From NCBI GenBank assembly GCA_942493245.1, contig OW818685.1:4402001-4466000 (forward strand): DNA of 64,000 nt, in the 5' to 3' direction. The notes beneath the pieces are model-generated. The model was not told where the DNA came from, did no database searches, and saw only the letters and a list, made by a program, of their open reading frames with translations. Shown here one piece after another: positions 26,757 through 37,000 of the stretch (position 1 is the first letter of the stretch; every line of letters starts with the position of its first letter). A program made the translations under genes and the position numbers. The stretch is from DAOPYU01 sp942493245 (lineage in GTDB: Bacteria; Sumerlaeota; Sumerlaeia; UBA8349).

Positions 26757-27875
26757 CTATCCCCCTGATAGCCCTGAAAAAATGTCGCAAAGTGCACATT
26801 TTGTCTGCCTACTGATCTCCCGCTCATTTACGCAGACCTCGATCAATTTTGTTTCAGGCCTCTCATTTGACGTGACGGTTTCCTTTTTATTCTGCGTGAC
26901 GGACTCGCTTGATAATAAATCCCGATGCATCGACTTTTGAACAGCGATAAGTGGTGTTTGCTTGACTTTCAACAGTCCGTCCTGTGGACGGTCATAATCC
27001 GCGATCAGGGCTATAATTGTGGTGAAAGCCAAGACCAGCATGGCCATTGGAAACAAACGCAATCCACCCGCCACTCCCGCCTGATACCCCATCGCCAGCA
27101 TAGAAAAGGCCGTGGTGACGAAGAGCAGCGACCAAACAGTCGTCGGAACTCGGCCATACAATCCTGCAACAACTCGTCTCATATTCAGGTCCGTTACTTG
27201 CGAGAGCGACTCGATATACCAGGCCGTCCGCCAGGAAGTGGCATCGTTTTCGGCTGTTGTTTCGGCCAGTTTCCATAATTGATCCAGCAATACCTCAGTT
27301 TTCGAAAACGCAATGCCCACTGTTGACGGATCAGATGCAGCCGTCAGGCGAATATCGGTGTACTCGCGTAACCAGTTTCGCACTTCAAGACCGCGTCCAT
27401 CGGGCAACAGGTTCGCCCGCCGATAGGTCATCGCGATGGCATTGGCCTCATCCAGAACCAGTTGGCGGCGGGTATCATCCCGGGAAACGGCCATGTTGAA
27501 TGTGAGGGCCAAAACGAAAGCTAACAGACCGAGCGTGGCGCCCACCTTGGTATTAACCGGGTGATCCGGCGCTTGCCTGACTTTGCCTCGCCAACACCCA
27601 AGCCGAAAACCCGCGAACGACGATAACGAAATCAAACTCAGCACCATCAACACAAAGAGCCAGTAGGGCATCCGGTCAAAAAAGGGCTGGGAAAGATCTA
27701 TCGCTGAACCATCCACTGTTGGTTGTTCCGTTGGAGAACGACGGTCGTTCTGCTCCAGAGCCGGCAACGAATTCGTCTTTTTTTCGGTGTTGATCTGCGG
27801 CTCTCCCTGTACAGGAAAAGACACCCACATGGTTAAGAGCAGGGCTGTTATCAAACTGGGGGCTATACTTTTCAT
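26757..27875 (-). CDS. DUF4239-like (bestrophin-type) integral membrane protein
   Basis: 372 residues with a signal-like N-terminus (MKSIAPSLITALLLTMWVSF). A soluble linker is followed by a helix at ~70-92 (YWLFVLMVLSLISLSSFAGF), another in GATLGLLAFVLALTFNMAV, a helical loop (~130-235), and a C-terminal helix pair (TTVWSLLFVTTAFSMLAMGYQ; LFPMAMLVLAFTTIIALIAD). DYDRPQDGLLKVKQTPL after the last helix is the closing motif typical of DUF4239 proteins. The last ~60 residues form an extra polar tail. Function in the family is unknown; a channel-like role has been suggested by similarity of layout. The gene looks AT-richer than its surroundings. RBS AAAGGATG precedes the ATG. Confidence 0.72.
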   Translation of the reverse strand: MKSIAPSLITALLLTMWVSFPVQGEPQINTEKKTNSLPALEQNDRRSPTEQPTVDGSAIDLSQPFFDRMPYWLFVLMVLSLISLSSFAGFRLGCWRGKVRQAPDHPVNTKVGATLGLLAFVLALTFNMAVSRDDTRRQLVLDEANAIAMTYRRANLLPDGRGLEVRNWLREYTDIRLTAASDPSTVGIAFSKTEVLLDQLWKLAETTAENDATSWRTAWYIESLSQVTDLNMRRVVAGLYGRVPTTVWSLLFVTTAFSMLAMGYQAGVAGGLRLFPMAMLVLAFTTIIALIADYDRPQDGLLKVKQTPLIAVQKSMHRDLLSSESVTQNKKETVTSNERPETKLIEVCVNEREISRQTKCALCDIFSGLSGG

Positions 27876-28283
27876 CTCGACATCCTTTCACCTGTTTGTA
27901 TCCTTGCCGCGAATAAGAAATCAGCAAGGGGGTTCAGGTCCCCTGCCTCATGGGTCGCAATGCTCAGGGCGTGTGATTTCAGTGTGCGCCTCCGACCCAG
28001 TCTCAGGTGTTGCCCAATTCACCGGGGTAATGAGTATAGTGCGATTGTACTCAGTGATCATCATTCTTTCAAGAAGAACACCCCGAATCTTCCACAATCT
28101 CTCCAACCATTCTCAGAAAAGACCGAGACTGCAAACCTCGCAGGAAATGCTTGTCGAAGGCGGACTTGTGCGGCTATGATAGCCCCGTGAAGTCGTATTG
28201 ACACGTGAAAACGGAGGGATGCCCAGGATGGACTCCCTCATACCCTGTACATCTCAGCGTTTCCGAAAAAGGAGTTCCCTCCG
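27876..28283. other. Divergent intergenic region without recognised features
   Basis: Separates the DUF4239 gene (minus) from the GH106-like gene (plus). A TTGACA at about 28199-28204 has no good -10 partner. I see no gene or repeat here. Confidence 0.4.
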
Positions 28284-31013
28284 ATGCGTTTCCTGTCTCG
28301 CTTTTTCATGGCGGTTGGACTGAGTGTTTCTTTTTTCTTCCCTTCTCCCGATGCCTTCTCGGATTCAAAATTACCCCCGACCGCCACCGGCGCGCTCGAC
28401 TGGCCTGCGATTACTTCCACCCACCGACCCTGGACCTACTGGTGGTGGATGGGGAATGCAGCGGATGAACCGAATATCGCGCGCTCGATCGAGCGGTTTT
28501 CCCAGGCCGGACTGGGCGGGGCGCATATCATCCCGATCTACGGCGCCCGAGGGTGGGAGGACCGCGCTCTCGATTACCTCAGCCCCGCGTGGATGCAGCG
28601 GATGCAGTTTGCCGTCACGGAAGCCGAACGGCGGGAGATGGGGATGGACATGACGCTCGGGTCGGGCTGGTGCTTCGGCGGACCCACCGTCAGCGAGCAG
28701 GACGCCAACGCGCAACCGGTTGTGAAGAAGATCGAAGTCAAGATCGGAGAGAGCGTTTCCGAGCGGTTCGACCGCGCCTCGCTTCAGGCTCTGATGGCCT
28801 ACCCGGCGCAGGGAGAGCCTTTCGATTTGAAAAAGAACATCAATAAAGAGGGACAGTTGAACTGGAATGCGGAAGGCGGGCCGTGGACCCTCTACGCCCT
28901 GTCGCAAAAGCCCTCGAGCCAGAAGGTGAAGCGGGCCGCGCCGGGCGAGGCGGGGTGGATGCTCAACCCCTTCTATGGCGACGGGGGGAAACGTTACCTC
29001 GAACGCTTCACACGGGCTTTCCGGGAGAACCCCGGTCCCCGGCCCCGCGCCATCTACCAGGATTCCTACGAGTACAATTCGTCGTGGTCGCCCGACCTGC
29101 TCGACCAGTTCGAGCGACGGCGCGGGTACCGCCTGCAGGACCACCTGCCGCAGTTCCTCTCCGACACGGACGACGACACCGTCCGGCGCGTGAAGAGCGA
29201 CTACCGTGAAACGCTCTCGGATATGATGGTCGAGCGCTTCACGCCCACTTGGACAAAATGGGCGCGAAAGCGGGGCTTTCTCTCACGCTACGAGGCCCAC
29301 GGAGCGCCGGGCCACCTGCTGGACCTTTACGCGGCGGCCGACATCCCCGAGACGGAGATGTTCGCCAAGGACCGCGACCCGCTGATGGCCAAGTTTGCCT
29401 CGTCCGCCGCGCACGTGGCGGGTCGGCAACTGGTCGCCGCCGAGACCGGCACCTGGCTCAGCGAGCATTTCACCGAGACGCTCGCGGCGCTCAAGGATCT
29501 GGTGGACGAACTCTTCCTCTCGGGGGTCAACCATGTTCTCTACCACGGCTCGTGTTATTCTCCCGACGAGGCGCCCTGGCCCGGATGGCTCTTCTACGCC
29601 TCGACCGAAATGAACCCGCGCAACCCCATCTGGCGCGACGTGCCCGCGCTCAACGCCTACATCGCCCGGTGCCAGAGCCTGCTCCAGTCCGGCAAACCGG
29701 ACAACGACCTCCTGCTCTACTGGCCCATCTACGACTTCTGGAATGGGCCTGCCGGGCGGGTGCAGGGCCTCACCATCCACGCCAAATGGTTTCGGGACAC
29801 ACCCTTCGGCGATCTGGCGCAGGCGCTCTGGAAACGCGGTTACTCGTTCGATTACCTCTCGGATCGCCAACTGGCCGACGCGCGCGCAAATCGTGATGGA
29901 ATCGAGACGCCGGGCGGGCATTACCGGGCGGTGGTGATCCCGGCCTGCAAACAAATGCCCGTCGAGACGCTCGAGCGCCTGTTCGACCTCGCCGGGGATG
30001 GCGCGACGGTCATTTTCCTGGGAGGACTGCCATCCGACGTGCCCGGTCTCGCGCGTTTTGAAAAGCGCCGCGAGCAGTTCGTTCGACTGATTGATCGGCG
30101 GGTGGGAAAGCAGGCGCGGGAGAAGACCAACGCCGGGACTTTCGCGCTCGGAAAGGGTCGAGTGGTTGTCGGTCCTCTCGAAAAAGCCGAAATTCCCCGC
30201 GAGGCGCTCGTGGACCATCCGGGCGTGGGCGTGATCCGGCGCAAATGGGATGGCGGCCGCCATTACTTCATCGCCAACCGGGGCACGGAGCCTCTCGATG
30301 GCTGGATCGCGCTGGCGTATGAAGCGAAAACCCTCGCAATCCTGGACCCGCTGACCGGCCAGACCGGCCTCGCCGCGATCCGCCGCAACAACGCCGGGCA
30401 GACCGAGGTGTACCTCCAGTTGCAGGCCGGAGAATCCCTCTTCCTGCGAACCTTCGACAAAGAAGCGCAGGGTCCGGAATGGCCCTACCGAAAAACGACG
30501 AGACAATCGGTTGATCTCACCGGCCCGTGGAAGGTCGAGTTCCTCGAAGGGGGACCGGAAATTCCAAAACCCTACGAAACCGACCAGCTCGCCTCGTGGA
30601 CACAGGCGCCCGACCGCGAGGCCGAGCGCTTCGCCGGGACGGCCCGTTATTCGCTTACGTTCGACCGCCCAAGCGACGCAGGCGCTTCCGCCTGGCTCGA
30701 CCTGGGCCGCGTCTGCCAGAGCGCGCGCGTCCGCCTTAACGGACGCGACCTGGGGACAGCCTTTGCGCCTCCGTTCCGGGTTCTGGTCGAGGGGCTTCAG
30801 GAGACCGGCAACCGGCTCGAGATCGAAGTGACCAGCGTGGCGGCCAACCGTATCCGCGACCTGGACCGTCGCAAGGTCGAGTGGAAGACGTTCCTGGACA
30901 TCAACTTCGTCAACATCGACTACAAACCGTTCGACGCTTCGAACTGGGCCACGACCGACTGCGGGTTGCTCGGCCCGGTGCGGTTATTACCGGTGGAAGT
31001 GTTTCGACCTTGA
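28284..31013 (+). CDS. GH106-like glycoside hydrolase (alpha-L-rhamnosidase type), secreted
   Basis: 909 residues with a signal peptide (about residues 1-26). The region ~35-120 (RPWTYWWWMGNAADEPNIAR, FSQAGLGGAHIIPIYG) and ~245-300 (RAIYQDSYEYNSSWSPDLLD, FERRRGYRL) match the catalytic barrel of GH106-type enzymes. GRQLVAAETGTWLSEHF and YHGSCYSPDEAPWPGWLFY continue the barrel. A C-terminal beta-sandwich (~738-909, VDLTGPWKVEFLEGGP; WLDLGRVCQSARVRLNGRDLG) is a galactose-binding-like module. Family members release rhamnose from pectic or other plant or algal glycans; the exact substrate is unknown. RBS AAGGAG is present. It is a stand-alone gene. Confidence 0.82.
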   Translation: MRFLSRFFMAVGLSVSFFFPSPDAFSDSKLPPTATGALDWPAITSTHRPWTYWWWMGNAADEPNIARSIERFSQAGLGGAHIIPIYGARGWEDRALDYLSPAWMQRMQFAVTEAERREMGMDMTLGSGWCFGGPTVSEQDANAQPVVKKIEVKIGESVSERFDRASLQALMAYPAQGEPFDLKKNINKEGQLNWNAEGGPWTLYALSQKPSSQKVKRAAPGEAGWMLNPFYGDGGKRYLERFTRAFRENPGPRPRAIYQDSYEYNSSWSPDLLDQFERRRGYRLQDHLPQFLSDTDDDTVRRVKSDYRETLSDMMVERFTPTWTKWARKRGFLSRYEAHGAPGHLLDLYAAADIPETEMFAKDRDPLMAKFASSAAHVAGRQLVAAETGTWLSEHFTETLAALKDLVDELFLSGVNHVLYHGSCYSPDEAPWPGWLFYASTEMNPRNPIWRDVPALNAYIARCQSLLQSGKPDNDLLLYWPIYDFWNGPAGRVQGLTIHAKWFRDTPFGDLAQALWKRGYSFDYLSDRQLADARANRDGIETPGGHYRAVVIPACKQMPVETLERLFDLAGDGATVIFLGGLPSDVPGLARFEKRREQFVRLIDRRVGKQAREKTNAGTFALGKGRVVVGPLEKAEIPREALVDHPGVGVIRRKWDGGRHYFIANRGTEPLDGWIALAYEAKTLAILDPLTGQTGLAAIRRNNAGQTEVYLQLQAGESLFLRTFDKEAQGPEWPYRKTTRQSVDLTGPWKVEFLEGGPEIPKPYETDQLASWTQAPDREAERFAGTARYSLTFDRPSDAGASAWLDLGRVCQSARVRLNGRDLGTAFAPPFRVLVEGLQETGNRLEIEVTSVAANRIRDLDRRKVEWKTFLDINFVNIDYKPFDASNWATTDCGLLGPVRLLPVEVFRP

Positions 31014-31038
31014 CACCGAGGGCATTTAAAGAGATAAA
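31010..31038 (+). promoter_or_regulatory. Promoter of the CHASE hybrid kinase gene
   Basis: TTGACA (31010-31015), exact 17-nt spacer, GATAAA (31033-31038). It overlaps the stop codon of the GH106-like gene; predicted start of transcription is near 31045. Confidence 0.55.
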
Positions 31039-31086
31039 ACAGGTATAGAAACAGACAACCCGGATCCGCTCTCCCGCTTTTACCGA

Positions 31087-33921
31087 ATGGACGGATCGGG
31101 GAAGAGATTCGAAGGAAACTTGGCTCTCCTCCGATTTCTCTGGTCGTCACTCCATCAGGACGTCTTGGATACGACCCTTTTGAATGCAACCGGGACGCAG
31201 GAAAGCGCCGGGAAGCGAAAGCGATCCGCGATGACCCTCGGAAATACGCAATCCCCTGCCGCCGCGGAAAAGCGTCAAGCCGCGCATTTTTCCCTGCGCA
31301 CCATCTGGATTCATTTTATAAGCGGCATCACCCTGCGCAACCTGTGCGGCGCATTCTGTTTGTTGGCCATTGGGTTGATCGTCACCGTCCTGGCCGCGCT
31401 TTACATCAAGGCGGATGTGGAAAAGGCGGCCCAACAGGAATTCGACTTTACCTGCAACGAGATCCGTCTCAATATCGCGGACCGGCTCGCCGCAAACGCG
31501 CAGGTTCTGCGCAGTGGCGCGTCATTCTTCGATGCCTCTGGAGCGGTTTCACGGGAACAATGGCGGGATTTCACCCAACGCCTCCAGATCGAACAGTACC
31601 TGCCCGGAACGCAGGGAATTGGCTTTACGCAGATGATTCCCCGCGAGCAACTCGCCCGGCACGTTGAAGAGATGCGCCGCCAGGGTTTCCCGGACTACCA
31701 GGTAAGGCCTGCCGGTGAACGGGACATTTACTCCTCCATCATTTACATCGAACCTTTTTCGGGTCGGAACCTGCTCGCCTTTGGCTACGATATGTTCTCC
31801 GAGCCTGTGCGCCGAGCCGCGATGGAGCGTGCGCGGGATGAGGATGTCGCTGCGCTCACCGCAAAAGTCACCCTGGTGCAGGAAACCGGCGAGGATCTTC
31901 AATCCGGCTCCCTGATGTATGTCCCGGTGTACCGGCACGGCTGGCCGATCGAAACCGTCGAGCAGCGCCGCGCCGCCATTCAGGGTTGGGTCTATAGCCC
32001 ATACCGGATGAAAGACCTGATGCGGGGTACCCTGAGAGGTTGGGATGTGAAACAGAAGGATCGGCACATTTATTTGCAGGTTTACGATGGCGATGTCTTA
32101 TCCGAAGAGACATTGATGTACGATAGCCAGAGCGCCAAAGATGAGGCGCAGGTTTCCACAGCCCAGGCGACCCGACTGATCCCGGTCGCTTATGGTGGAC
32201 ACCACTGGACTTTGCGTTTCGTCCAACTGGGCGGATTGGCCTCTATGGCCGATTACAAAAGCGCCTGGTTTGTTCTATTCGGCGGGACAATCATCAACCT
32301 GCTCCTGTTCTGGCTGCTGCTCTCCCTGCTCAGCACACGCGCCCATGCGCGACGGGCCGAGCGGTTGGCAACGGAACTCGGGCAAAGCGAAGAGCGGTAT
32401 CGCCACTTGTTTGAGTCGGCATCCGATGCCCTCTTGCTGGTTTCGACCGAGACGGGACTGATCGTCGAGGCCAACAGCATGGCCTTGCAACTCTACGGTT
32501 ACAGCCACGAGGAGTTGCTCACCAAGACGAACCTGGACCTCTCGGCAGAACCGGAAGAAACACTCCGATTCACCCATGAGATACAGACATTTCCCGACCG
32601 GATCTTAAACATCCCGCATCGTCTTCATCTCAAGAAGGATGGAACGGTCTTTCCTGTCGAGATTACGGCCCGGTCTTTTAGCTGGAAGGGGCGTCCGGTT
32701 CTTTTCGTTACCGCTCGCGATATCACCGAGCGCAAGCGGGCGGAGGAGCAAATTCGCCAACTCCAGAAATCTGAAAGCCTGAGCCGCATGGCCGGGGCCA
32801 GCGCCCACCATTTCAACAACCAGCTCAGTGTGGTGATGGGAAATCTGGAGGTCGCCCTGCAAGATCTGCCTCGGGATATGAATTTGGCTCGGTATCTGCA
32901 CAACGCAATGGCAGCCACCCGGAAAGCGGCGGAAGTGAGCGGCCTGATGCTCACCTATCTCGGCCAGACGGTCGGCCAGCGTGAGCCGCTGGATCTTTCC
33001 GAAGTTTGCAACCGGAGCCTGCCCATGCTTCGGGTCGCCCTGCCGAAAGACGTGGTTCTGGAGACCGACTTGCGCTTGCCGGGTCCGGTCATTCAGGCCA
33101 ATGCGAACCAGATCCAACAGGTGCTGACCAACCTCTTCACCAATGCCTGGGAGGCCATTGGCGACGGTTGGGGGATTATTTGTCTGAAAGTAAAAGAAGT
33201 CTGCGCGGCGGATATCTCCGCATCAAACAGGCGTCCCATCAGTTGGCAACCGGAGACTCTTCGCTATGCCTGCCTGGAGATAACAGACACAGGTTACGGC
33301 ATTTCCGCGGAGGATATCGAGAAACTCTTCGACCCCTTCTTCTCAAGCAAGTTCACGGGCCGGGGACTGGGCCTGCCGGTGGCGCTGGGGCTTGTGAAGG
33401 CACATGGGGGGGGCATCACGGTTGAAAGTGAACTGCGCCGGGGGAGTACCTTCCGAGTTTTCTTCCCTTTGTCGGCGGAGGAGATTTCCCGCCCACCGGC
33501 CAGGCAAATCGAGATCTCGAAAATGGAAGAGGGCGTTACGGTGCTCCTGGTCGAAGATGAAGAGACGGTGCGCGAAACGGTCGCCATCCTGCTCAAGCGT
33601 CTGGGGTTTACGGTGCTCACCGCGACGGATGGAGTCGTTGGGGTGGACGTGTTCCGGGAACATCGGGAGGAAATCCGAGTGGTCGTGTGCGACCTGACCA
33701 TGCCGCGCATGAACGGCTGGGATACCCTGGTGGCTCTACGCGAGATTTCGCCGGACATCCCGGTGGTTCTGGCCAGCGGTTACGACCAATCTCAGGCTCT
33801 GGCAGGGGACCATCCAGAACAGCCCCAGGTCTTCCTGCACAAGCCCTATCGCATGGCGGAGCTGAAGGATGCGCTGGAGAAAGCGATGGCGGGGGAAAAA
33901 CCGGATTCCCGATGTGAGTAG
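31087..33921 (+). CDS. Hybrid sensor histidine kinase CHASE-PAS-HisKA-HATPase-REC
   Basis: Up to 944 residues. After a polar N-terminus, a membrane helix (~88-107, CGAFCLLAIGLIVTVLAALY) precedes a CHASE sensor (~115-370) with FFDASGAVSREQWRDF and PGTQGIGFTQMIPREQL. A second helix lies at ~393-415, then a PAS domain (~436-555). The phosphoacceptor is in SAHHFNNQLSVVMG (~572), the ATPase has an N box (NLFTNAWEAIG), G1 (DTGYGIS) and G2 (GRGLGLPVALG), and the receiver (~817-935) has VLLVEDEE, VVCDLTMPRMNG and LHKPY. The start is uncertain: 31087 has no RBS, and an in-frame ATG at 31231 would give 896 residues. It converges with another hybrid kinase 85 bp away. The signal is unknown. Confidence 0.88.
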   Translation: MDGSGKRFEGNLALLRFLWSSLHQDVLDTTLLNATGTQESAGKRKRSAMTLGNTQSPAAAEKRQAAHFSLRTIWIHFISGITLRNLCGAFCLLAIGLIVTVLAALYIKADVEKAAQQEFDFTCNEIRLNIADRLAANAQVLRSGASFFDASGAVSREQWRDFTQRLQIEQYLPGTQGIGFTQMIPREQLARHVEEMRRQGFPDYQVRPAGERDIYSSIIYIEPFSGRNLLAFGYDMFSEPVRRAAMERARDEDVAALTAKVTLVQETGEDLQSGSLMYVPVYRHGWPIETVEQRRAAIQGWVYSPYRMKDLMRGTLRGWDVKQKDRHIYLQVYDGDVLSEETLMYDSQSAKDEAQVSTAQATRLIPVAYGGHHWTLRFVQLGGLASMADYKSAWFVLFGGTIINLLLFWLLLSLLSTRAHARRAERLATELGQSEERYRHLFESASDALLLVSTETGLIVEANSMALQLYGYSHEELLTKTNLDLSAEPEETLRFTHEIQTFPDRILNIPHRLHLKKDGTVFPVEITARSFSWKGRPVLFVTARDITERKRAEEQIRQLQKSESLSRMAGASAHHFNNQLSVVMGNLEVALQDLPRDMNLARYLHNAMAATRKAAEVSGLMLTYLGQTVGQREPLDLSEVCNRSLPMLRVALPKDVVLETDLRLPGPVIQANANQIQQVLTNLFTNAWEAIGDGWGIICLKVKEVCAADISASNRRPISWQPETLRYACLEITDTGYGISAEDIEKLFDPFFSSKFTGRGLGLPVALGLVKAHGGGITVESELRRGSTFRVFFPLSAEEISRPPARQIEISKMEEGVTVLLVEDEETVRETVAILLKRLGFTVLTATDGVVGVDVFREHREEIRVVVCDLTMPRMNGWDTLVALREISPDIPVVLASGYDQSQALAGDHPEQPQVFLHKPYRMAELKDALEKAMAGEKPDSRCE

Positions 33922-34006
33922 AACCCTTGCCGGTCACGGGAACAATCTCTTTCCACAGAAATTTCGATTCATTATCAAGGGTTCATTGTTCTTTCCCCAC
34001 TCCCGT

Positions 34007-37000
34007 TCACTCATCCAGCGCCTGACGAACCCTGGAGGCCAATTCTTTCAGGGAGAAGGGTTTGGGGAGAAAATGCACACCCGCTTCCAGTACCGACCGA
34101 TGGGCAATCACATCGGCAGTATAGCCCGACATGAACAGGCATTTCATGCGCGGATAGAGGGTCATCAGGTTTTGGGCCAGATCCCGGCCATTCATCTCGG
34201 GCATCACCACGTCGGTCATAAGCAGATGGATTTCCCCGTCGAACTCTCTGGCCAAACGGGCTCCATCGCTTGGCGTGTTTGCCGGCAGCACGGTGTAACC
34301 CAGTTTTTCGAGCATCATTGCGCACAATTCGATGATGGCCGGCTCATCCTCCACCAGGAGAATGGTCTCCTGACCGCACAGGACCGATCCCACCGTGTTT
34401 TCCACCCACGTCTTCTCGATTGCGCCATCATGCCGGGGCAGGTAGATCGAAAATACCGAGCCGTGGCCCGGTTCACTGTAAACATGGATGAATCCGTTGT
34501 TCTGCTTGACAATCCCATACACCGTCGCCAGCCCCAGACCGGTTCCCTGGCCGGCGCTTTTGGTCGTAAAAAACGGCTCAAAAAGATGGCTCTGTGTTTC
34601 CTGGTCCATCCCACAGCCACTGTCGGTCACCGCGAGGCACACATACTCTCCAGGTATCGCATCAACATGCGTGTCACAGTACTCCTCGTCTATCGTGCGA
34701 TTTTTCGTCTCGATGGCGATATGGCCGACATCGGCAATGGCGTCGCGGGCATTGACGCACAGGTTGGCCAGAATCTGGTCTATCTGGGACGGGTCCATCA
34801 GGACCGGCCACAAATTCAAGCCCGGCAGCCAATCCAGGTGAACATTCTCCCCAATGAGCCGCTGAAGCATCTTGAGCATGCTTGCCAGGGTTTCATTCAA
34901 ATCGAGCACCTTGGGCGCGACGGTTTGTTTGCGGGCAAACGCCAGCAGTTGCCGCGTCAGGTTGGCGGAACGTTCGGTGGCTTTGAGAATTTCCCGGAGG
35001 TCGGCATGAACGGCCTGGGAGGGGTCCACCTGATCCAGAGCCAGTTCGGCGTGTCCCAGAATGACCCCCAGCATGTTGTTGAAATCGTGGGCCACGCCGC
35101 CCGCCAGGCGCCCCACCGATTCCATTTTCTGGGCCTGCCTCAAGTCGGCCTCCAACTTGAGACTGGCCGAAATATCGTTCTTGGCGCTGACGTAGTTGGT
35201 GATGTTTCCATCGGCATCCCGCACGGGAGAAATGACCGCCTCTTCGGTGTAGAGAGTCCCGTCCTTGCGCTTGTTGACAAAACGCCCTTTCCAAGTTTGC
35301 CCACTTAACAGGGTCTTCCACAAATTGCGGTAAAACTCGGCATCCTGCTGGCCACTCTTGAGAATGCGCGGAGTTTGTCCAATCACTTCTTCCCGGGAGT
35401 AACCCGTTACCGCCTTAAAGGCGGGATTGACGTACTCGATGGTTCCCAGGGAATCGGTCACCAGGATGATCTCTCCACACTGTTCGATAGCGGCCAGAAG
35501 CCGTTCGCGCTCGGCTTCGGCGAGTCGGCGTTGGGTGATGTCAGTGTTCGTTCCGCCCAGGACAATCGGTTTCCCATTCGCGTCTCGCGCGACCACATTC
35601 CCTCTTCCCTGTATCCAGCGCCATTCGCCGCTCCGGGTGCGCATGCGGAATTCCGCCTCATACCCCCGGTTGTCCGGGCTGTCGAGCGTTGCCTGTATCT
35701 TGTCGAGTGTCGGTTGGCAGTCATCCGGGTGGCAAAGATCTTTCCACGCCTCGACCGTCATCTCGAACTCACGATCCCGATAGCCCAACATCTCGTACCA
35801 GCGCGGGGTGTAGAACGCCTGCCCCGTCAGGAGGTACCATTCCCAGATCGCGTCGGAGGTGGCGGAAATGGCCTGGGCATAACGCCGTTCACTTTCCCGC
35901 AGCGCCAATTCAGCCAGTTTGTATTCGGTGATATTGTTTCCGATGCAGAGAATTTCGCGGATATTCCCCTCCTTGTCGAGAATCTCCTTATTGGTCCAAC
36001 TGACCCAGACGCGCGATCCATCTTTGCGCATGTTCTCGTTTTCATTCGAACTGTACCCCTCCGGGTTGGACCCGATCTCGAGGATCATGCGCTCCTGATC
36101 CCCACCCTCGCTGTCGTGCTTGGGGACGATGGTTCCGACAACGTTTTTCCCCAGAATCTCCTGTTGGGAGAATCCCAGAAATCGCTCCGCAAAGTTGTTG
36201 AAAAAGGTCACCTTGCCCGTGGGGTCCATGCGCAGAATGATACTGTTGGCGCTGTCGAGCAGCAGGCGGTAATTCTCCTCGCTTTCCCGCAGGGCCTGCT
36301 CGGCCTGTTTTCGTTCGGTAATATCGAAAAAACAGGCCAGCAGAGTCCCTTCCCCCTCGGCGCCATTTATTATCATCGTGCGCACCGACCCGTCCTTGCA
36401 GGTCACGCGGTATTCCTGGGGTTCTACATCCGTACCACTCTCAATGGCGCGCAGCAGGGCGCCGTCCCAGGTTTTCCTCACCTGACGGCGGTATTCCGGA
36501 TCCGGATAGGCCCGATTCCACCACTCGTCCAGGGTTGAAATGTCTTCCGGTGTATAACCCAACACCTGGGTGAAGGTTTCGTTGACTTCCAGGCCCTGTT
36601 CCGAGACACAGGACAATGGGATCGGCGCCATGGCGAACAGCTGCTTCCAGCGGACTTCATTTCGGCGGATAGTTTCATGGGAAAGCGCCAACTGGCGGTT
36701 TTGCTCCTCGATGTCGCGGGTCGCAAGAGAAACCTCGCGGCGCAGTTGGACGTTCCACAACAGAATGACGCCGATCAACAGCAGCAACACCGTCAGCCCG
36801 ATGCCCAGTTCGCGCCAGGGAACGCGACTGACAGCAGACCGCCCCTCCCATTCCTGAACAATGGCATTTACCTCGGAAGAAGAGATCCGGTCGAAACCCG
36901 ACTGGATAATCCGCAGCATCTCCGCGTTCCCCTTGCGTACAGCCGGGGATTGCTTATTGACGATCTGGCTGTGACTCGCCTGGTAGAACCTCTCTCCTCC